Origin: Polyangium sp. y55x31
Lineage (GTDB): Bacteria > Myxococcota_A > Polyangia > Polyangiales > Polyangiaceae
NCBI RefSeq assembly: GCF_029946505.1
Contig: NZ_JARZHG010000039.1
Span: 1-64,000 of the forward strand
Length of the DNA stretch: 64,000 nucleotides
Direction of reading: 5' to 3'
This document shows, piece by piece, positions 9,246 to 19,108 of this stretch. The first letter of the stretch is position 1, and each line of letters opens with the position of its first letter. The notes under the pieces were generated by a model. The model saw only the letters and a program-made list of their open reading frames with translations. It was not told the DNA's origin and ran no database searches. The position numbers were made by a program, and so were the translations under genes.

Positions 9246-9563
9246 ATGCTAAACACGACCCGGGACAAGCGCAACGGTACCCCGGAAAAGCGCAACACCA
9301 TCCCGGATGAGCGCGACGACACCACGGAGGAGCGCAACGACGCTCCGGACGAGCGCGACGACATCACGGGTGAGGGCAACGACACTCCGGAGAAGCGCAG
9401 CAACACTCCGGAAGAGCGCAACACCATCCCGGAAGTGCACAACACCATCCCGGAAGTGCACAACACCATCCCGGAATGGCGCAACACCACACGGGAAAGA
9501 CGCGATGACACTGCGGAAGAACGCGACGACGTTCGGGAACAGCCCAACGGCGTCATGGAGTGA
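9246..9563 (+). CDS. Heptapeptide-repeat ORF, coding status uncertain
   Basis: The ORF encodes 105 residues consisting almost wholly of a seven-residue repeat, roughly [N/D][T/D][T/I]PE[E/K]R, very charged and probably disordered. Third-position GC in this frame is high, favouring the plus strand. The reverse frame (9249-9842, same codon boundaries) is also open and gives a hydrophobic heptad repeat such as FRDGVVH and LLRSVVAL. I cannot decide between the strands from sequence alone. No domain is recognised, and the gene may be noise created by a DNA repeat. Confidence 0.35.
   Translation: MLNTTRDKRNGTPEKRNTIPDERDDTTEERNDAPDERDDITGEGNDTPEKRSNTPEERNTIPEVHNTIPEVHNTIPEWRNTTRERRDDTAEERDDVREQPNGVME
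9252..9545. repeat. Fourteen tandem 21-bp repeats
   Basis: Fourteen imperfect 21-bp units run in register, for example AACACCATCCCGGAAGTGCAC twice in succession near 9420-9461, with a partial unit following. The unit length is a multiple of three, so both strands stay open. Units differ at one to eight positions, showing an old, diverging array. Confidence 0.9.
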
Positions 9564-9868
9564 CAGAACCCACATCCGGAGGGCGGTGAGCCATCCGGAG
9601 CACGCTAGAACGAACCAGTGGACCGCTCCAAAACAGAGCAGCCCTGGAAACGACGAACCCCCCGCCCCCTTACCCTCCGAGCCTCCCCATCCCCGCCCCC
9701 GCCGCCCTCCCCGCGCGACCATGGAACCCTCGGATCCCGCGCCCTGAACATCACCGCGCCTCGTGCAACCAAGCCTCCCACGAGCCCGGCGCCCGTCTTG
9801 GCGCCCCACCCCCCCGATGCTAGGTTCCGACCCCCCAGGCACGGTTGCCGGACGCTCCTCAGAACCGC
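9564..9868. other. Intergenic leader of the polysaccharide cluster
   Basis: About 305 bp separate the heptad-repeat ORF from the dehydratase gene. The stretch is C-rich on the plus strand (runs such as CCCCGCCCCC near 9690-9705), and I see no convincing gene, hairpin or promoter. The promoter of the downstream cluster should lie here. Confidence 0.4.
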
Positions 9869-10867
9869 ATGAAACGCGCGCTCATCACCGGCATCACGGG
9901 CCAGGACGGCTCCTACCTCGCGGAGCTCCTCCTCTCGAAGGGCTACGAGGTCCACGGCATCATTCGCCGGTCCTCCTCCTTCAACACCGAGCGCATCGAC
10001 CACCTCTACCGTGACCCGCACGAGCGTGGCGTCCGCCTCTTCTTGCATCACGGCGACCTCAACGACGCCTCCTCGCTCCAGTCTGTCATCGCCGAGGTCC
10101 AGCCCGACGAGATCTACAACCTCGGCGCGCAGAGCCACGTCCGTGTCTCCTTCGACATCCCCGAGTACACCGGCGAGGTCACGGCTCTCGGCGCCATTCG
10201 CCTCCTCGAGGCCATGCGCAAGATGCGCGTCTCGGCGCGCTTCTACCAGGCGAGTTCGAGCGAGCTTTACGGCAAGGTCGCCGAGATCCCCCAACGCGAG
10301 ACCACGCCCTTCCACCCCCGCAGCCCTTACGCCGCGGCCAAGGCGTATGCCTTCTACGTCGCGCAGAACTACCGCGAGGCGTACGGCATGCACATCTCGA
10401 ACGGCATCCTCTTCAACCACGAGAGCGAACGCCGCGGCGAGACCTTCGTCACCCGCAAGATCACGCGCGCCGTCGGCCGCATCAAACATGGCCTCCAGCG
10501 CGACCTCTGGCTCGGCAACCTCGATGCCCGCCGCGACTGGGGCCACGCCGAGGACTACGTCGAGGCCATGTGGCTCATGCTCCAGCAGGACCAGGCCGAC
10601 GATTTCGTCGTCGGCACCGGCGAGACCCACTCCGTGCGTGAGTTCCTGGAGCTCGCGTTCCGGCATGCGGGCCTCGACTGGCAGGAGTACGTGCGCATCG
10701 ATCCCAAGTATTTCCGGCCGGCCGAGGTCGACGTCCTCCTCGCCGACCCCACGAAGGCGCGGGAAAAGCTCGGGTGGACGCCCAAGGTCACGTTCCCGGA
10801 GCTCGTGCGGCGCATGGTGGATTCGGACCTCGAGCTCGCGGCGCGGGAAAAGCGGGCCCGGGGATGA
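9869..10867 (+). CDS. gmd: GDP-mannose 4,6-dehydratase
   Basis: This 332-residue extended SDR enzyme converts GDP-mannose to GDP-4-keto-6-deoxymannose, the precursor of GDP-fucose, GDP-rhamnose and related sugars. The NADP-binding GITGQDGSY opens the protein, followed by the family-typical [17 protein letters not shown], the active-site segment SSSELYG, YAAAK and [17 protein letters not shown] start at 9869 (MKRALITG) rather than at an in-frame Met 24 bases upstream because only this start matches the family. It is the first gene of the polysaccharide cluster and its stop overlaps the next start (ATGA). The reductase or epimerase needed to finish a deoxy sugar is not obvious here. Confidence 0.95.
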   Translation: MKRALITGITGQDGSYLAELLLSKGYEVHGIIRRSSSFNTERIDHLYRDPHERGVRLFLHHGDLNDASSLQSVIAEVQPDEIYNLGAQSHVRVSFDIPEYTGEVTALGAIRLLEAMRKMRVSARFYQASSSELYGKVAEIPQRETTPFHPRSPYAAAKAYAFYVAQNYREAYGMHISNGILFNHESERRGETFVTRKITRAVGRIKHGLQRDLWLGNLDARRDWGHAEDYVEAMWLMLQQDQADDFVVGTGETHSVREFLELAFRHAGLDWQEYVRIDPKYFRPAEVDVLLADPTKAREKLGWTPKVTFPELVRRMVDSDLELAAREKRARG

Positions 10868-12189
10868 AGGGCGCGTTCGGGTACGTCAGCGGCAGGCCCG
10901 GCTCCCCGATCGACGAGGTCCGGTTCGCCCCGAACGCCGTGACGTCCCCCGACGGCCGCTTCACGCTCGTTTTCGACGGGGACGTCGCGTCCCCGGAAAG
11001 CGTCCTCGCCGCGTACGCCGCTCACGGAAAACGCGCGATCGAATCCCTCCGCGGCGCCTTCGCGCTCGGCCTTTGGGACGCAACCGAGCGGACCCTCCTC
11101 CTCGCCCGGGACCCGCTCGGCGTCCGGCCCCTTTATTTCGCCACTGCGCCCGGAAAACTCGCCTTCGCCTCCGAGGTCTGGCCGCTCGCCACCCAGGGTT
11201 TTGTCGAAAAACGTTTGTCCCGCCGCGCCGTCGCGAGTTTCCTCGCCACGGGCGCCGTCGCCGAGCCCGACACCATCCTCGAAGGCGTCTCGCCCCTCCC
11301 GCCCGCCACGATTCTCACGTACCGCGAGGGCCACGCGCGCAGCGCCACGTACTGGGAGATGCCGATCGAGCCGCGCAGGCCCCATGCCGGAGCGCCCTTC
11401 GAAGCCGTGCTCGCCGAGGCCCTTTCGACGCCGACGACCCCACCCCGCGCCCTCGACGAACGCGACATCGCGGAGGCCATCGAGGCGCTCGATCAACCGT
11501 CCACCTCGTTCCCGGGCGCCTTCCACGCCGCGAAATCCGCGGGCGGGGCGGCCTTTTCGGGCCTCGGCAAGAGCGCGCTTTTCCCCGCCGTGGGCCGCGT
11601 CCTGCGCTTCAGCGCGCTCCTCGCCGCGGGCCGATCCGTCGAGCGCGCGTACACGGAGCTTCGCAGCACGACCCCCCCCAACGAGCTTGCCTCCCTCGTT
11701 TCTCCGGATATCGCCGACGCCACGCTCCTCCCGGTCATGATCCCCGAGAAGCTCGAACCCGCCCTCGCGCGCCGCGCCCTCCTGCCGGATCGCGCCCTCG
11801 CCGCGCTCGACCTCGCGAACGACCTCCGGGACATGGCCCTGCGCGACGCCGACGTCGCGAGCCGCCGCCTTGGCATTCCGCTCCGCGCCCCGCTCCTCGA
11901 TCGCGCCCTCGTCGAGCACGCCCTTTCCCTTCCTCCGCCGAGGTACCGGCTCACCCTCGCGCGCCCGGCGACCGCGCCGTTCGCCGCGTGGCTCAAAGGC
12001 CCGCTCCGCTCCTTTGCCGAACGCCTCCTCCTCGACGAGGCCCGGACACGCGCCCCTTTCCTCGACGTCCCCGCCATCACCCGGCAGTGGCGCCATTTCC
12101 TCGCGGACGAACGTGACCTCGGGGCGCCGTGTCTCTTTGCTTTGACCACGCTCGTCGCCTATCTGAAGAGCCATGACGCAACGATCTGA
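10864..12189 (+). CDS. Decayed asparagine synthase-like protein
   Basis: This 441-residue protein resembles glutamine-hydrolysing asparagine synthases, which are usually over 600 residues. The N-terminal half keeps landmarks of the class II amidotransferase fold ([21 protein letters not shown]), but the catalytic Cys2 is replaced by Lys (MKGAFGY). In the synthase half, the PP-loop SGGxDS segment is absent, apparently deleted near residue 185. The later SGxGGDELF motif has decayed to SGLGKSALF. Both half-reactions should therefore be dead unless chemistry has changed. Asparagine-synthase homologues in polysaccharide clusters normally amidate sugar acids; this one may be a structural or regulatory remnant. 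It is coupled to gmd by ATGA. Confidence 0.75.
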   Translation: MKGAFGYVSGRPGSPIDEVRFAPNAVTSPDGRFTLVFDGDVASPESVLAAYAAHGKRAIESLRGAFALGLWDATERTLLLARDPLGVRPLYFATAPGKLAFASEVWPLATQGFVEKRLSRRAVASFLATGAVAEPDTILEGVSPLPPATILTYREGHARSATYWEMPIEPRRPHAGAPFEAVLAEALSTPTTPPRALDERDIAEAIEALDQPSTSFPGAFHAAKSAGGAAFSGLGKSALFPAVGRVLRFSALLAAGRSVERAYTELRSTTPPNELASLVSPDIADATLLPVMIPEKLEPALARRALLPDRALAALDLANDLRDMALRDADVASRRLGIPLRAPLLDRALVEHALSLPPPRYRLTLARPATAPFAAWLKGPLRSFAERLLLDEARTRAPFLDVPAITRQWRHFLADERDLGAPCLFALTTLVAYLKSHDATI

Positions 12190-12206
12190 CGGAGGACTCT
12201 GCTGAC

Positions 12207-13178
12207 ATGGGACTCGGCGCAGCACGCAAGACCGCGCTCGTCACGGGCGCCGCGGGTTTCCTCGGCTCGCACCTCGTCGATCGATTGCTCGACGAGGGCT
12301 ACGAGGTCGTCGGCATCGACAACCTCATGACCGGCGACCTCGGCAACCTCGAGCGCGCCGGCCGCGACCCGCATTTCCACTTCCAGATGGGCGACGTCCG
12401 CGAGCCCATTCACGTCTACGCCGAGCTCGTCTTCAACTTCGCCTGCCCCGCCTCGCCCATCCATTACCAGAGCGACCCCTACGCCACGCTCACCACGAGC
12501 GTCATGGGCGCCCTCCGCCTCGTCGAAATGGCCCGCGGGCGCCGCTGCACCATCGTCCACGCCTCCACCTCCGAGGTCTACGGCGACCCCACCGTCCACC
12601 CCCAGCCCGAGAGCTACTGGGGCAACGTCAATCCCATCGGCGAGCGCTCCTGCTACGACGAAGGAAAACGTTGCGCGGAGACGCTCCTCAACGACGCCCG
12701 CCGCGCCTGGGGCGTCGACGTCCGCATCGCGCGTATCTTCAACACCTATGGCCCGCGCATGGCCTTCGACGACGGCCGCGTCGTCTCCAATTTCATCGTC
12801 CAGGCGCTCCGCGGCAAACCGCTCACCCTCTTCGGCGACGGCAAACAAACCCGCTCCTTCTGCTTCGTGAAGGACCTCGTCGAGGGCATCCTCGCCCTCG
12901 CCCGCCCCGAGCCCATCGAGGGCCCCGTGAACCTCGGCAACCCCGAGGAATTCACCATTCGTGAGCTCGCCGAAGAGGTCCTCCGGCTCCTCAACTCCGA
13001 CCTCGACATCATCCACGCGCCTTTGCCTGCCGACGACCCGCGCCAGCGCAAACCCGACATCACCCGCGCCCGCGAGCTGCTCAACTTTGCCCCGCGTATC
13101 GGCCTCCGCGACGGCCTCCGCGCCACCGTCGCCGATTTCCAGGCCCGGCTCGCCGAGCGCAGCGCGAAAGGACGATAG
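12207..13178 (+). CDS. UDP-glucuronate decarboxylase-like SDR (UDP-xylose synthase)
   Basis: This 323-residue extended SDR has GAAGFLGSHL for NAD binding, active-site STSEVYGDP and YDEGKR, and the family stretch IFNTYGPRMAFDDGRVVSNF, all characteristic of UDP-glucuronate decarboxylases. It would supply UDP-xylose for the polymer made by this cluster. A good ribosome-binding site (GGAGGA) lies about 12 bases upstream, 17 bp after the previous gene. UDP-glucose dehydrogenase, which makes its substrate, is not in the window. Cytosolic, no membrane anchor. Confidence 0.9.
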   Translation: MGLGAARKTALVTGAAGFLGSHLVDRLLDEGYEVVGIDNLMTGDLGNLERAGRDPHFHFQMGDVREPIHVYAELVFNFACPASPIHYQSDPYATLTTSVMGALRLVEMARGRRCTIVHASTSEVYGDPTVHPQPESYWGNVNPIGERSCYDEGKRCAETLLNDARRAWGVDVRIARIFNTYGPRMAFDDGRVVSNFIVQALRGKPLTLFGDGKQTRSFCFVKDLVEGILALARPEPIEGPVNLGNPEEFTIRELAEEVLRLLNSDLDIIHAPLPADDPRQRKPDITRARELLNFAPRIGLRDGLRATVADFQARLAERSAKGR

Positions 13179-13186
13179 GCCCACCC

Positions 13187-14359
13187 ATGGTCCGGATCGC
13201 GATCCTCGCGACGCACCCGATCCAGTACCAGGCGCCGCTCTACCGCGCCCTCGCCGCGCGCGACGACGTCGCGATCAAGCTCTTTTTCTGCTGGGATTTC
13301 GGCGTCAAGGAGACCCGCGACCCCGGCTTCGGCAAGACCATCCGCTGGGACGTCCCCCTCCTCGAAGGGTACGACCACGAATTCGTGCCGAACGTCTCGA
13401 AGCGCCCCGGCACGGACCATTTCTTCGGCCTCGTCAACCCCGGCGCCTTCGCGCGCATGTCCACGTTCCGGCCCGACGTCATCATCGTCCACGGCTACGC
13501 CCACGCCACCGAGCACGACGTCATGGTGCGGGCCCACCGCAAGGGCATCCCCGTCCTCCTCCGCGGCGAATCGAACCTCCTCGCCGAGCGCCCCGCGCAC
13601 ATCGCGCTCGCCAAGCGCCTCGCCTTGCCCCCGATCTTCCGCCGCCTCGGCGGCGCCCTCGCGATCGGCACCCTCTCCGCGCAATACTTCGAGCATTACG
13701 GCGTCCCGAAAGAGCGCGTCTTCCTCGCGCCCTACAGCGTCGACAACTCGTTCTTCCAGTCCCAGGCCGACACCGTCCGCGAAGAGGCCCGCGCCTTCCG
13801 CAAGGAGCTCGGCATTCCCGAGAACGACCTCGTCGTCAATTACGCTGCCAAGCTCATCCCCGTGAAGGGCTGCGCCGATCTGATCCGCGCCTTCGCCGCG
13901 CGCCCGCGCCCGAATGCCCACCTCGTCCTCGTCGGCGACGGCCCGCTGCGCGGCGAGCTCGAATCCCTCGCGAAATCGCTCTCCGCCCGCGTCCATTTCG
14001 TCGGCTTCGTCAACCAGAAGCGCATGCCGGCCGCGTATGCCCTCGGCGACGTCTTCGCCTTGCCCTCGCGCTTCGAGCCCTGGGGCCTCGCCGTGAACGA
14101 GGCCATGAACCTCGGCCTCCCCATCATCGCCTCCGATCAGGTCGGCGCCGTCCCCGACCTCGTCGGCCCCGACAATGGCTGGGTCTTCCCCGCGGGCAGC
14201 GTCGCGGCGCTCACGCGTGTCCTCGACGAGGCCCTCGCGCACCACGACGCCCGCGTCTCTCGCGGCAAGGCCTCCCTGCGCCGCATCGCCGCCTGGGACA
14301 TCCCGCAGACCGCCGAAGGCTTCGTCCGCGCGGCTCGCGCCGCCTCGTCGCGCTCATGA
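13187..14359 (+). CDS. GT4-family glycosyltransferase
   Basis: This 390-residue protein has the two-Rossmann (GT-B) layout. The N-terminal acceptor domain starts ILATHPIQYQAPLYRAL. The C-terminal donor domain contains YAAKLIPVKGC, LVGDGPLRGEL and the signature FEPWGLAVNEAMNLGLP, whose two Glu residues bind the nucleotide sugar. It probably adds one sugar of the repeat unit at the cytoplasmic membrane face. It sits 8 bp after the UXS gene and overlaps the next gene by ATGA. Confidence 0.9.
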   Translation: MVRIAILATHPIQYQAPLYRALAARDDVAIKLFFCWDFGVKETRDPGFGKTIRWDVPLLEGYDHEFVPNVSKRPGTDHFFGLVNPGAFARMSTFRPDVIIVHGYAHATEHDVMVRAHRKGIPVLLRGESNLLAERPAHIALAKRLALPPIFRRLGGALAIGTLSAQYFEHYGVPKERVFLAPYSVDNSFFQSQADTVREEARAFRKELGIPENDLVVNYAAKLIPVKGCADLIRAFAARPRPNAHLVLVGDGPLRGELESLAKSLSARVHFVGFVNQKRMPAAYALGDVFALPSRFEPWGLAVNEAMNLGLPIIASDQVGAVPDLVGPDNGWVFPAGSVAALTRVLDEALAHHDARVSRGKASLRRIAAWDIPQTAEGFVRAARAASSRS

Positions 14360-15522
14360 AGCTCGCGTTCCTCTGCCCCGACCTCGTCGACGCGCCCCAC
14401 GGCGGCATCCCCACCGTGAGCCGCCAGCTCCTCCGCCAGCTCGAACGGATCGCCCGGGAACGCCGCGTCCCCCTCGATTACGACGTCTGGGCCCTGCACG
14501 ACGCGCCCCACGATGCCCGCGACGTCGCCCGCGAGGTCGGCCTACAAACCCCGCCGAAACGCTTCCGCTCCTTCGGCGGCTCTCGCCTCGGCATGCTCGC
14601 GGCCGCCGCGCGCGAGCGCTCGGACGCCGACCTCGTCTTCACGACCCACATCGGCCTCGGCCCCGTCGCGCGCCTCCTCCGCCCTCGACGGGTCCCCGTC
14701 GTGCAGTTCCTCCACGGCGTCGAGTGCTGGCGCCCCTTGCCCGCTCACCAGCGCGTCGGTATTTGGGGCACCAATCTTTTGATCAGCAACAGTGCCTTCA
14801 CGCTCGGCCGCTTCCACGACTGGAACCCGGAACACCGGTCCACGCCGAGCAAGGTTTGCTGGCTCGGGCTTTCCAATGACCGCGCAGTTGACGCTCGGGG
14901 GCTACGCTCGGACGAGCCGAGCTACGCACCCGAAGACACCGGCCTCTCCGCCCTGATCGTCGGCCGCATCCACCCCGAGGAGCGTTACAAGGGCCACGCC
15001 GAGCTCCTCGCCGTCTGGAACCACGTCCGTCGCCAGTGCCCCGGCGCGCGCCTCGACATCGTCGGCGACGGCGCCGCGCGCCCTGCCTACGAAGCGCAGG
15101 CCAAACGCCTCGGCCTCCTCGAAAGCGGCGCCGTCCGCTTCTGGGGCCGCATCCCCGACGACGAGCTCCGCGCCCTCTACCAGCGCACCACCGTCTTCGC
15201 CATGCCGAGCCGTGGCGAGGGCTTTGGCCTCGTCTACCTCGAAGCCATGGCCGCGGGCGTCCCGTGCATCGGCTCGCTCGACGACGCCGCGCGCGAGGTC
15301 ATCGTCGACGGCGAGACCGGCCTCTCCGTGCGCTACGGCGACCACGAGGGCCTCGCGCGTGCCCTCGTCGAGCTCTTCAGCGACCCCGCCTTCCGCGCCC
15401 ACCTCGGCCACGCCGCCCGCGCGCGTGTCCTCGCCTCCTTCACCGAAGACCATTTCGGCGCGCGCATCTGGGACGCCCTCGCCGCGCTCCACCCCCGAGC
15501 TTTCGCGGCAGGCACCGCATGA
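14356..15522 (+). CDS. GT4-family glycosyltransferase
   Basis: This 388-residue GT-B fold enzyme opens with KLAFLCPDLVDAPHGGIP, a typical acceptor-side start containing GG. It carries the donor-site signature PSRGEGFGLVYLEAMAAGVP with the paired Glu residues, after LIVGRIHPEERYKGH. It is a second retaining transferase for the repeat unit, cytosolic or membrane-associated. Both ends are coupled by ATGA to neighbours (the GT before, the flippase after), so synthesis of the three is probably balanced. Confidence 0.9.
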   Translation: MKLAFLCPDLVDAPHGGIPTVSRQLLRQLERIARERRVPLDYDVWALHDAPHDARDVAREVGLQTPPKRFRSFGGSRLGMLAAAARERSDADLVFTTHIGLGPVARLLRPRRVPVVQFLHGVECWRPLPAHQRVGIWGTNLLISNSAFTLGRFHDWNPEHRSTPSKVCWLGLSNDRAVDARGLRSDEPSYAPEDTGLSALIVGRIHPEERYKGHAELLAVWNHVRRQCPGARLDIVGDGAARPAYEAQAKRLGLLESGAVRFWGRIPDDELRALYQRTTVFAMPSRGEGFGLVYLEAMAAGVPCIGSLDDAAREVIVDGETGLSVRYGDHEGLARALVELFSDPAFRAHLGHAARARVLASFTEDHFGARIWDALAALHPRAFAAGTA

Positions 15523-17102
15523 GCGCCGCCGGGGCCGAGCAAACCGAACGCCTCGGCGCGCCCGGCATGGCCGAGCGTGTCCTTCGTGGCGTCGCGGCGA
15601 TGAGCGTCGTCGCGCTCGTCGGTTACGTCGGCCAGTTCGTCGTCGTCCCCATCGGCATGCACGCCTGGGGCCCCGCGCGCTACGGCGAATGGACCTCGCT
15701 CTCGGCCCTCGTCGCGTTCCTGACGATGACCGACCTCGGCGTCCAGTCGCATGTCGTCAACCGCATGTGCGCGCATCACGCGCGCGGCGATCACGACCTC
15801 TTCCTCGCCGACCTCCACAGCGCCCTCCGCCTGCAAACCCCGCTCGCGATCGGCATCTGGATCGTCGCCGCGCTCGTCACCGCGGTCTTGCCGCTCGAAA
15901 CGTGGCTCGGCATCACCACCGCGACGCACCTCGAGACCTACCTCACGCTCGCGCTCCTCGGCATCGAGCTGCTCATCGGCGTCCCGCTCGGCGCCGTCCG
16001 CGGCACCTACCGCGCCACCGGCCAGCTCGTCCGCGCCGCGTATCTCACGGCCATCAAGCGCGCCGTCGAGATGGCCTTGCCCGCCGCGCTCATGCTCGCC
16101 GGCGCGCGTTTTCCCGTCGTCGCGCTCGCCCGTGTCGTCTGGGCCCTCGCGCTCGACGTGTACGTCCTGCGCGACTTGCACCGGCAAAACCCCTGGTTCC
16201 GCCTCACGCCCCTCGGCGGCGATCGCGCGACGGGCCTGCGCATGCTCGCGCCCGGCGCGCTCTTCTTGCTCGCGGGCCTCGGCGAGTTCCTCGCCAACCA
16301 GGGCAACCTCCTCGTCGTGCAGTCCGTCATCGGCGGCGAGGAGGTCTCTCGCTTCGCGACCCACAGGAACATCGCGAACATGGGCCGCATGCTCTCGATC
16401 CAGTTCACGACCGTCGTCTGGCCCGAGCTCACCGCGCTCGACGCCCTCGGTGATCCCTCGCGCCTCGTCCGCGCGCATCGCACCACGGCCAAGCTCTCGG
16501 GCTTCGTCATCGGACTCGCGCTCCTCGGCTTCTTGCCCCTCGCCGAGCCCGTTTACTCCGCGTGGACGCTGAAAAAACTCTCGCTCGATCTGCCCACGCT
16601 CGGGATGCTCGTCGCGCAGGCCATCCTCTGGGGGTTCTGGGGTGTCGGCTCCACCGCGCTCCTCGCGACGAACCGCCAGGGCCGCGTCGCGGTCCTGCTC
16701 ACGGCGAACGCGGCGCTCGTGTTCGTCCTGTCCGTCCTGCTCGTCCCGCGTTTCGGCATCCGGGGCGTCGCGGCTGCCGCGCTCCTCGCGGATCTCGCCC
16801 TCGCGGCCTGGATCGTCCCGCGCGCCGCGTGCCAGGCGCTCGGCGACCGGTTCAGCGGGTATGCCCGGGAAATCCTGGGCGCGCTGGGCCTCGGCTTGCT
16901 CGTCCCGGCCGCGGTCTCGGCCGTATTTTGGTTTTTCCTCCCCGAGGGCCTCGTCCGGGCTGTCGTCGTGCCGCCCGTGTTCGGGGCCCTCGCGCTCACG
17001 CTCTTCTGGATCGCGCTCGCCCCCGAGGAGCGCGAGACTGCCCGGGGGATCGCCGGGAAAATCCGTCGAAAGCTCGGCGGCACGCGGGGAGATGCCGCAT
17101 GA
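15519..17102 (+). CDS. Polysaccharide flippase, Wzx/MATE-like
   Basis: This 527-residue integral membrane protein has about 12-14 hydrophobic helices spread over its whole length and an N-terminal pattern (GVAAMSVVALVGYVGQFVVV, then YGEWTSLSA) like O-antigen and exopolysaccharide translocases. It should flip the lipid-linked repeat unit to the periplasm. It is linked to the preceding transferase by ATGA. Together with the polymerase at 19930 it identifies the cluster as Wzx/Wzy-dependent. Family-level assignment is firm; the substrate is unknown. Confidence 0.87.
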   Translation: MSAAGAEQTERLGAPGMAERVLRGVAAMSVVALVGYVGQFVVVPIGMHAWGPARYGEWTSLSALVAFLTMTDLGVQSHVVNRMCAHHARGDHDLFLADLHSALRLQTPLAIGIWIVAALVTAVLPLETWLGITTATHLETYLTLALLGIELLIGVPLGAVRGTYRATGQLVRAAYLTAIKRAVEMALPAALMLAGARFPVVALARVVWALALDVYVLRDLHRQNPWFRLTPLGGDRATGLRMLAPGALFLLAGLGEFLANQGNLLVVQSVIGGEEVSRFATHRNIANMGRMLSIQFTTVVWPELTALDALGDPSRLVRAHRTTAKLSGFVIGLALLGFLPLAEPVYSAWTLKKLSLDLPTLGMLVAQAILWGFWGVGSTALLATNRQGRVAVLLTANAALVFVLSVLLVPRFGIRGVAAAALLADLALAAWIVPRAACQALGDRFSGYAREILGALGLGLLVPAAVSAVFWFFLPEGLVRAVVVPPVFGALALTLFWIALAPEERETARGIAGKIRRKLGGTRGDAA

Positions 17103-17133
17103 TCCGTACCTGCGACACGAAGGAAAGCGCCTC

Positions 17134-18120
17134 ATGAAAGACAAACACATCCTCGTGACGGGAGGCTTCGGCTTCCTGGGCAGCCACCTCGTCGAGCGCC
17201 TGCTCGCCGACGAAGACGCCCGCGTCCACGTCGTCGACAACCTCAGCACGAGCCCCCTCGACCACGAGGCCTACGTGCGCCGCGTGAACGACCCGCGCCT
17301 CACGTACGACATCCTCTCCGTCGAGGACTACTACACGCGCGGCTCCTTCGCGCCTTTCGCCGAGATCTATCACCTCGCCTCGGTCGTCGGCCCCGTCGGC
17401 GTCCTCGCTCATTCCGGCAAGATCACGAAGAGCATCACGGACGACACCTACCGCGTGATCGACATCGCGAACCGCACGGGCGCGCGCCTCTGCGACGTCT
17501 CCACGAGCGAGATCTACGGCGGCGGCCGCGACGGCTACTGCTCGGAGAACGACAACAAGATCATCACGCCCAAGGTCTCGGTCCGCCTCGAGTACGCCGT
17601 GGCCAAGCTCGCGTGCGAGATCGCGCTCGTCAACACGTGCAAGGTCTCGGACCTCTTCGCCGTGATCATCCGCCCCTTCAACATCGCGGGCCCGCGCCAG
17701 TCGGGCAAGGGCGGGTTCGTCTTGCCGCGCTTCATCAAGCAATGCCTCGCGGGCGAGCCGCTCACGGTCTACGGCGACGGCAGCATGATCCGCGCCTTCA
17801 CGCACGTCGTCGACGTCGCCGAGGGCATCGTCCGGGCCTTGCGCCTCGGCCGCCGCGGCGAGGCCTACAACATCGGCAACCCGCAGAACAAGATCAGCAT
17901 CCGCGACCTCGCCGAGCGCACCGTGCGCCTCACCGCCTCCGAGAGCCGCATCGATTACGTCGACCCGAAGGCCCTCTTCGGCCCGCTCTTCGAGGAGGCG
18001 AACGACAAGTACCCGGACGCCGACAAGGCCATGGGCGAGCTCGGCTGGCGTCCTCGCGCAGACCTCGACACCGTCATTCGCGACAGCGTGGAGTACATTC
18101 GTGCGGGGCGCCTCGACTGA
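17134..18120 (+). CDS. NAD-dependent sugar epimerase/dehydratase (SDR)
   Basis: The 328-residue protein has GGFGFLGSHLVER for cofactor binding, active-site STSEIYGGG and YAVAK, and the substrate-domain stretch RPFNIAGPRQSGKGGFVLPRF. It acts on a nucleotide sugar, but the exact reaction (epimerisation, decarboxylation or dehydration) cannot be read from sequence. I choose the ATG at 17134, behind AAGGAAAG, over an in-frame ATG at 17092 that overlaps the flippase gene. Its end overlaps the next gene by 20 bp. Confidence 0.87.
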   Translation: MKDKHILVTGGFGFLGSHLVERLLADEDARVHVVDNLSTSPLDHEAYVRRVNDPRLTYDILSVEDYYTRGSFAPFAEIYHLASVVGPVGVLAHSGKITKSITDDTYRVIDIANRTGARLCDVSTSEIYGGGRDGYCSENDNKIITPKVSVRLEYAVAKLACEIALVNTCKVSDLFAVIIRPFNIAGPRQSGKGGFVLPRFIKQCLAGEPLTVYGDGSMIRAFTHVVDVAEGIVRALRLGRRGEAYNIGNPQNKISIRDLAERTVRLTASESRIDYVDPKALFGPLFEEANDKYPDADKAMGELGWRPRADLDTVIRDSVEYIRAGRLD

Positions 18121-19108
18121 TCCTTTGCCTCCCAAGCTTTCCCCTCGGCCGCCGCCACGCGACGGAGAAGCGCCCCCGCGTGTCTCCGTCGTCATGCCGA
18201 CGTACAAGCGCGCGCGCCTGCTCGGCGCCACGCTGCGCTCGATCCTCGCCCAGACATTCGGCGATTTCGAGCTGCTCGTCCGCGACGACGGCCCGGGCGG
18301 CGACGGCACCGAGGAGGCCGTGCGCGAGGCCGCGGCCGGCGATCCGCGCGTCAAATACCACCGCAACCCGAAGAACCTGCGCATGCCGGCGAACCTCAAC
18401 GCCGGCATCGAGGACGCCGCCGGCGAGCTCATCGCGGTTTGCCACGACCACGACCTCTACCACCCCGACTTCCTCGCCGAGCTCGTGCGCCTGCTCGACC
18501 GCCACCCGCGCGCGCTCTTCGCGCACACGGGCCTCGAAATGGTCGACCAGGACGACGCGCCCCTCGGCGCGGTGCACGTCGGCCCCTGGCCCGAGCTCAC
18601 GCGCGGCCGGGCTTGGCTCGACTTCATGCTCCGGAGCTTCAGCTCCCCGGTCTGCGCGCTGACGCTCGTCCGGCGCGAGGCCCACGAGCGGTATGGCCTC
18701 TACGATCCGACGTATGGCTTCATCGCCGACGTCGAGATGTGGATGCGCCTTTGCGAACACGGCGACGTCGCGTATGCGGCCCGCCCTCTCGTCCGCGTGC
18801 GCAATCGCGAGGACGGCCACGACGTCGACGTCAATCCCTGGCCGATCCACGCCTTCTCCTTCGCCATTCACCGCAAGTACGTCCCGCGCCACTTCCAGGG
18901 CCCTTTGCGCCTCGCGAAAGAAGCCGCGCTCGCGCTGCGCGCGGACAAACAGGTCCTCCACGAGGTCGCCTCGCGCCTCCGTCACGGAAAACCCATCGGC
19001 CTCGGCGCCTCGCTCGGCCCGCTCCGCGAAAGCGCCGGCCCGCTCTCCCGCGCCCTCTTGCCCCTCGTGGGCCCGCTCGAATCCCTTCTTTCGGAGAAAC
19101 GATCGTGA
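18101..19108 (+). CDS. GT2-family glycosyltransferase
   Basis: This 335-residue GT-A transferase begins its domain with VSVVMPTYKRARLLGATL near residue 28, followed by DFELLVRDDG and the metal-binding acidic motif CHDHD in place of the usual DxD. A middle segment (SSPVCALTLVRREA, GLYDPTYGFIADVEMWMRL) is typical of inverting GT2 enzymes. The start is taken as GTG at 18101, giving 20 bp of overlap with the SDR. Residues before about 25 are Pro-rich and may be a misplaced start. It should act on the lipid-linked repeat unit. Confidence 0.88.
   Translation: MRGASTDPLPPKLSPRPPPRDGEAPPRVSVVMPTYKRARLLGATLRSILAQTFGDFELLVRDDGPGGDGTEEAVREAAAGDPRVKYHRNPKNLRMPANLNAGIEDAAGELIAVCHDHDLYHPDFLAELVRLLDRHPRALFAHTGLEMVDQDDAPLGAVHVGPWPELTRGRAWLDFMLRSFSSPVCALTLVRREAHERYGLYDPTYGFIADVEMWMRLCEHGDVAYAARPLVRVRNREDGHDVDVNPWPIHAFSFAIHRKYVPRHFQGPLRLAKEAALALRADKQVLHEVASRLRHGKPIGLGASLGPLRESAGPLSRALLPLVGPLESLLSEKRS

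Noticed and set aside
9252-9545. CRISPR array
   Set aside because: Repeats are contiguous 21-bp units without unique spacers and no cas genes are nearby.
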